A program made the translations under genes and the position numbers. Positions 6,954 through 9,449 of a stretch of 9,449 nt of DNA are shown here, one piece after another; positions within the stretch are counted from its first letter, which is position 1; the number at the start of each line of letters is the position of its first letter. The stretch spans positions 1-9,449 of the forward strand of contig JAZNQX010000045.1 in NCBI GenBank assembly GCA_045590395.1. Direction: 5' to 3'. The notes below the pieces were generated by a model, which searched no databases, was not told where the DNA came from, and saw nothing but the letters and a program-made list of their open reading frames with translations. This DNA comes from SIG607 sp045590395 (GTDB taxonomy: Bacteria > Bacillota > Clostridia > Oscillospirales > Acutalibacteraceae).

Positions 6954-6971
6954 GGAGCTAGGAACTAGGGG
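6948..6971. repeat. heptamer repeat GGNNCTA, copy C (single orientation)
   Basis: The units are GAACTA, GGAGCTA and GGAACTA followed by GGGG. Only the GGNNCTA orientation is present, without the opposite arm seen in copies A, B and D. It lies in the intergenic region between divergent genes, directly left of the GTTATAT hairpin array. Confidence 0.85.
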
Positions 6972-7080
6972 GAGGCACAAGCGCCTCAGTTATATTCGCG
7001 CTACACGCGAGTTATATGCTAAAGCAGTTATATGATTCTTCGCATCGTTATATTGTCCTTCGGACAGTTTAATAAGCCTC
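6972..7080. repeat. array of distinct small hairpins separated by GTTATAT
   Basis: Heptamers GTTATAT lie at 6989, 7011, 7027 and 7047, with a variant GTTTAAT at 7067. Each gap is filled by a different short palindrome. These are GAGGC/GCCTC (6972-6987), TCGCG/CGCGA (6996-7010), TGC/GCA (7017-7026), GATTC/GCATC with one mismatch (7034-7046) and TGTCC/GGACA (7054-7066). Loops are 3-6 nt, two of them TTC. Another GCCTC at 7076-7080 could pair with the first GAGGC and enclose the array. Stem sequences differ but pairing is kept, whereas the spacer is conserved. There is no open frame or ribosome site inside. I cannot name this element. Confidence 0.85.
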
Positions 7081-7128
7081 TTTCATATCTCCTCTTTTAC
7101 TTACATAATATATACCGGTGGTTTATAT

Positions 7129-8610
7129 ATGAAAAAGACTATATTTATTAAAAACGCCGCCATTATGACGGCGACGGGGACTATTCTTCGTGTTTTGGGT
7201 ATATTTTTCAAGGTCTGGCTTGCTTCCTCTATCGGCAGTGAGGGTATCGGCCTTTATCATCTTGTGTTTTCGGTATACACTCTGGCAGCTACCTTTGCCG
7301 CCTCGGGAATAACGGTGGCTGTAACAAGGCTTTGTGTGACAGAGTTCGCTCTTGGTAACAGGGAAGGGCTATATAAAATTTTAAGAAGAAGTCTTACCCT
7401 TTCCCTCGGCATTGCTTTTATTACCTTTATTATACTTCTTTTCGGTTCGGGGTTTATCGCCGAAAAGCTTCTCAGCGACAGCAGAGCCGCTTTTTCTATT
7501 TGTGTTTTCGCCTTTTCGCTACCCTTTATGGCTGTATCCTGTGTTTTAAAGGGATATTTTGCGGCGCGGCGCAACGCTACCGTTAATTCTTCGGCAGTGC
7601 TTATAGAGCAGGCGGTACGAATAGGACTTTGCATAATTTTGGTAAATAAGTTTTCCCGCTACGGTATTGGCGGCGGTGTTGCGGCGGTTATGGCAGGTGA
7701 CACCATTGCCGAGATAGTATCACTACTATATACATATATATGTTACCGATTTGACCTACGGCGAACGCGGTTTGAGGGCAACAGTGAGCAGTTTAGCGGA
7801 TACAGACAGCTTTTACACATAGCCTCTCCCATTACGGCAGGGCGGTATTTCACAACGGTACTCAGGACTATTGAAAACATTATAATGCCAAAGGCGTTAT
7901 CTAAGGCAAGTTTCAGTTATTCGGCGGCATTATCGGCTTTTGGGGCGCTAAAGGGCATGGCGCTACCTGTACTTTTCTTTCCGTCGTCCATACTTAACGC
8001 CTTTTCGTCACTGCTTATACCCGAAATGAGCGAGGCGATGGTGCTTAAAAACCCTAAAATAATAAAAAACAACACCGAAAAGGTTTTGGGGGCAACCTGG
8101 CTTATGGGTGTTGTTTTCGGATGTTTATTTTTCGTTTCGGGGGAAAGGCTTGGGCAGTTTATATACTCTGACAGCGATTCGGGGTTTTTTATAAGGATTT
8201 TATCGCCCCTTGTACCCCTTATGTACCTTGACAGCATTTCCGACGGAATACTAAAGGGGCTTGACCGTCAGGTATTTGCTTTTAAAGGTGCACTTATTGA
8301 TTCATTGTCAAGAATTGTGCTGATTTACATATTTGTGCCGCGCTACAGCATAACCGCCTTTATATATATAATGTATATAAGCAACCTTTTAACCTTTAGT
8401 CTTAATGTGGGTAAGCTTCTATCGGTAACGGGGATAAAACCGCGGTTTTTCCGCATTATTCTTTTGCCTATACTTTGCGCCATAGGGTTTGCCACCCTGT
8501 TTTCATCAATATTTTCCTTTATACAAGGGGATTTCCTATACCTTGCGGCGCTATACGCCGCTACGCTGGTTAGTTATGGAACGACAGTGTTGTTAGGAAC
8601 TAGGGTCTAG
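7129..8610 (+). CDS. spoVB: SpoVB-like MOP-superfamily polysaccharide/lipid-linked sugar flippase
   Basis: A 493-residue integral membrane protein with about 14 hydrophobic segments, as expected for the MATE/MOP flippase superfamily (MurJ, Wzx, SpoVB). The start, MKKTIFIKNAAIMTATGTIL then RVLGIFFKVWLASSIGSEGIGLY, matches the SpoVB N-terminus closely. YGIGGGVAAVMAGDTIAEIVSLLY (about 180-203) and LPVLFFPSSILNAFSSLLIPE (about 278-298) fit the same family. SpoVB acts in spore cortex peptidoglycan synthesis, probably by flipping a lipid-linked precursor. Clostridia often carry several paralogues, so a capsule or peptidoglycan flippase is the main alternative. The ATG at 7129 has GGTGG at 7117-7121. 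The reading frame ends in repeat copy D (GGA ACT AGG GTC TAG), giving G-T-R-V, and shares the CTAG of its stop with the convergent gene. Length is slightly below the usual 500-520. Confidence 0.85.
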   Translation: MKKTIFIKNAAIMTATGTILRVLGIFFKVWLASSIGSEGIGLYHLVFSVYTLAATFAASGITVAVTRLCVTEFALGNREGLYKILRRSLTLSLGIAFITFIILLFGSGFIAEKLLSDSRAAFSICVFAFSLPFMAVSCVLKGYFAARRNATVNSSAVLIEQAVRIGLCIILVNKFSRYGIGGGVAAVMAGDTIAEIVSLLYTYICYRFDLRRTRFEGNSEQFSGYRQLLHIASPITAGRYFTTVLRTIENIIMPKALSKASFSYSAALSAFGALKGMALPVLFFPSSILNAFSSLLIPEMSEAMVLKNPKIIKNNTEKVLGATWLMGVVFGCLFFVSGERLGQFIYSDSDSGFFIRILSPLVPLMYLDSISDGILKGLDRQVFAFKGALIDSLSRIVLIYIFVPRYSITAFIYIMYISNLLTFSLNVGKLLSVTGIKPRFFRIILLPILCAIGFATLFSSIFSFIQGDFLYLAALYAATLVSYGTTVLLGTRV

Positions 8611-8628
8611 CTCCTAGAGCCTATTTTT
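8594..8628 (+). terminator. heptamer repeat copy D acting as terminator between convergent genes
   Basis: The left arm TAGGAACTAGG (8594-8604) pairs with CCTAGAGCCTA (8613-8623) apart from a 2x2 internal loop. The loop between them holds GTCTAGCT, and TTTTTT (8623-8628) follows on the plus strand, as in a rho-independent terminator for spoVB. The repeat also supplies the stop codons of both genes: TAG at 8608-8610 on plus and TAG at 8609-8607 on minus. There is no T run for the minus strand. Confidence 0.8.
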
Positions 8629-9374
8629 TCGTTTCGTTCTATTATTTCCTTTCCGCGCCACATATATGGGCGGTTCGTGGTGTCTTCGCCCGAGGTATAG
8701 CTGTTTCTATAGGTTTCTATAAACTCTTTTATATATGTAAGCTCTTTATCCTTATTCATAGGACAGATTTCACCACAAATATCACAGCCCCAGATACTAT
8801 TACCCTTTTTGAAGCGTTCTATTTGCTCCTCAGTAAAGTCTTTCTTTTGCTGAGTTAAAGCAGAAAGGCAGTTTTCTTTACAAAGCATCATAGGACAGGC
8901 TTTAAGACAGGCGTCGCAGTTTAAACAAACTCTATCGAAATTAGTAGACTCAATTTCAAGGTCGGTAACAATTTCACCGATAAAAACAAAGCTACCGTAA
9001 CGGTCGTTTATTAAAAGACCGTTTTTGCCCTTCACTCCAAGCCCTGCTTTAACGGCGGCAGAAACCTCGGGAATAGGTGAATTATCGCAAAAAGGCACAA
9101 AAACGTTTTGAGGAAAGGCTTTTCTTATTTTTTCACAATGCTTTTCCAAGATGTTTTGCACTACAGTATGATAAACACAAACGGCGGCATAGCGGCTGAT
9201 ATTAAGGGGTTTTTCCTCTTTTACCCTATAAGGAAAGATAAAAACAACAACGCTTTTGGCGTTCTTTGGAATTTCCTTTATTTTACGGCAGGGCAGCAGG
9301 TTATCTTTAATATCGGCAAAGGCGCAAACCCCACATTCGCCAACAATATTTTCAATTTGTTTTTTACTTATCAT
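8607..9374 (-). CDS. queG: short QueG-like epoxyqueuosine reductase (B12, two 4Fe-4S clusters)
   Basis: A 255-residue homologue of QueG, the cobalamin-dependent iron-sulfur enzyme that reduces epoxyqueuosine to queuosine in tRNA. Visible signatures are RYA...YH (61-69), the block after V93 with the candidate catalytic acid D97 (FCDNSPIPEVSAAVKAGLG), and KGKNGLLINDRYGSFVFIGE (115-134). Cluster ligands are C150, C153, C156 and C160 (CLNCDACLKACP), and then C169 with C197, C200 and C204 (GCDICGEICPMN). E. coli QueG has about 379 residues. This protein lacks the C-terminal HEAT-like tRNA-binding part and ends soon after WRGKEIIERN, as short Clostridia homologues do, so the substrate is less certain. 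The last codons GGC TCT AGG AGC TAG (G-S-R-S, stop) come from the heptamer repeat. The ATG at 9374 has AAGGA about 8 nt upstream and overlaps the preceding gene. Confidence 0.85.
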   Translation of the reverse strand: MISKKQIENIVGECGVCAFADIKDNLLPCRKIKEIPKNAKSVVVFIFPYRVKEEKPLNISRYAAVCVYHTVVQNILEKHCEKIRKAFPQNVFVPFCDNSPIPEVSAAVKAGLGVKGKNGLLINDRYGSFVFIGEIVTDLEIESTNFDRVCLNCDACLKACPMMLCKENCLSALTQQKKDFTEEQIERFKKGNSIWGCDICGEICPMNKDKELTYIKEFIETYRNSYTSGEDTTNRPYMWRGKEIIERNEKIGSRS

Positions 9375-9449
9375 TTCTTATTTCCTTAAAAAAGTTTTTG
9401 ACCATTTCGGTACAGTCGGCCTCGCAAATAGCTGCGTATATTTCGGGGG
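9364..9449 (-). CDS. C-terminal end of an unidentified upstream gene (partial)
   Basis: One minus-strand frame is open from the right edge to TAA at 9364-9366 and encodes 27 residues beginning PEIYAAICEADC and ending FFKEIRNDK. It overlaps the start of the QueG-like gene by 11 bp, and the ribosome site of that gene lies inside it. Such overlap is typical of translationally coupled operon genes, which supports a real gene. The fragment is too short for me to assign a family. Confidence 0.6.
   Translation of the reverse strand, partial: PEIYAAICEADCTEMVKNFFKEIRNDK

Noticed and set aside
6972..7080. CRISPR array
   Set aside because: The conserved unit is only 7 bp, the intervening sequences are palindromes of 10-16 bp, and no cas genes are present.
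8594..8624. Insertion-sequence end or attachment site
   Set aside because: No transposase or integrase is in the window, there are no target duplications, and the unit structure matches the heptamer repeat.

Overview
The window looks like chromosomal DNA of an anaerobic, spore-forming gut-type Clostridia, probably a relative of the Oscillospiraceae/Ruminococcaceae. The basis is a Soj-type ParA with Spo0J/ParB, a SpoVB-type flippase, a short QueG-like iron-sulfur protein, a Gram-positive lipoprotein, a very large secreted beta-rich protein with one InlB-type B-repeat, AGGAGG-type ribosome binding sites and sigma-A-like promoters with AT-rich flanks. The taxonomic call is inference.

Layout. 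1-1455 (minus): the parA-parB operon, with parB running off the left edge. 1456-1575: back-to-back promoters for parA and a small lipoprotein gene (1576-2007, plus), which ends at a hairpin terminator. 2125-3228 (minus): an AI-2E/YtvI-family membrane protein with its own promoter. 3390-6779 (minus): a 1129-residue secreted protein with a near-consensus promoter overlapped by a perfect 7-3-7 inverted repeat. 6780-7128: a 349-bp intergenic region between divergent genes, holding that promoter, an isolated hairpin, a heptamer repeat and an array of small hairpins separated by GTTATAT. 7129-8610 (plus): a SpoVB-like flippase. 8607-9374 (minus): a QueG-like protein, converging on spoVB. 9364-9449 (minus): the C-terminal end of an unidentified gene that overlaps the QueG-like gene.

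Two repeat systems stand out. The first is a dispersed heptamer repeat (GGNNCTA, occurring in both orientations) found at four sites: 2041-2140, 3288-3344, 6948-6971 and 8594-8624. Because its units join through CTAG, a tandem run gives TAG stops in every frame of both strands. Three of the genes here (the AI-2E-family gene, spoVB and the QueG-like gene) actually take their last codons and stop codon from it, giving endings G-S-R-V, G-T-R-V and G-S-R-S. The second is a run of five short hairpins of different sequence at 6972-7066. Four exact GTTATAT heptamers separate them and a variant, GTTTAAT, closes the run. Neither is a feature I can name from the literature.

Functionally the genes are mostly separate housekeeping and envelope units: chromosome partition, cell-envelope lipid-linked sugar transport, tRNA queuosine modification and an exported surface or secreted protein. 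I see no defence system, prophage or transposase.
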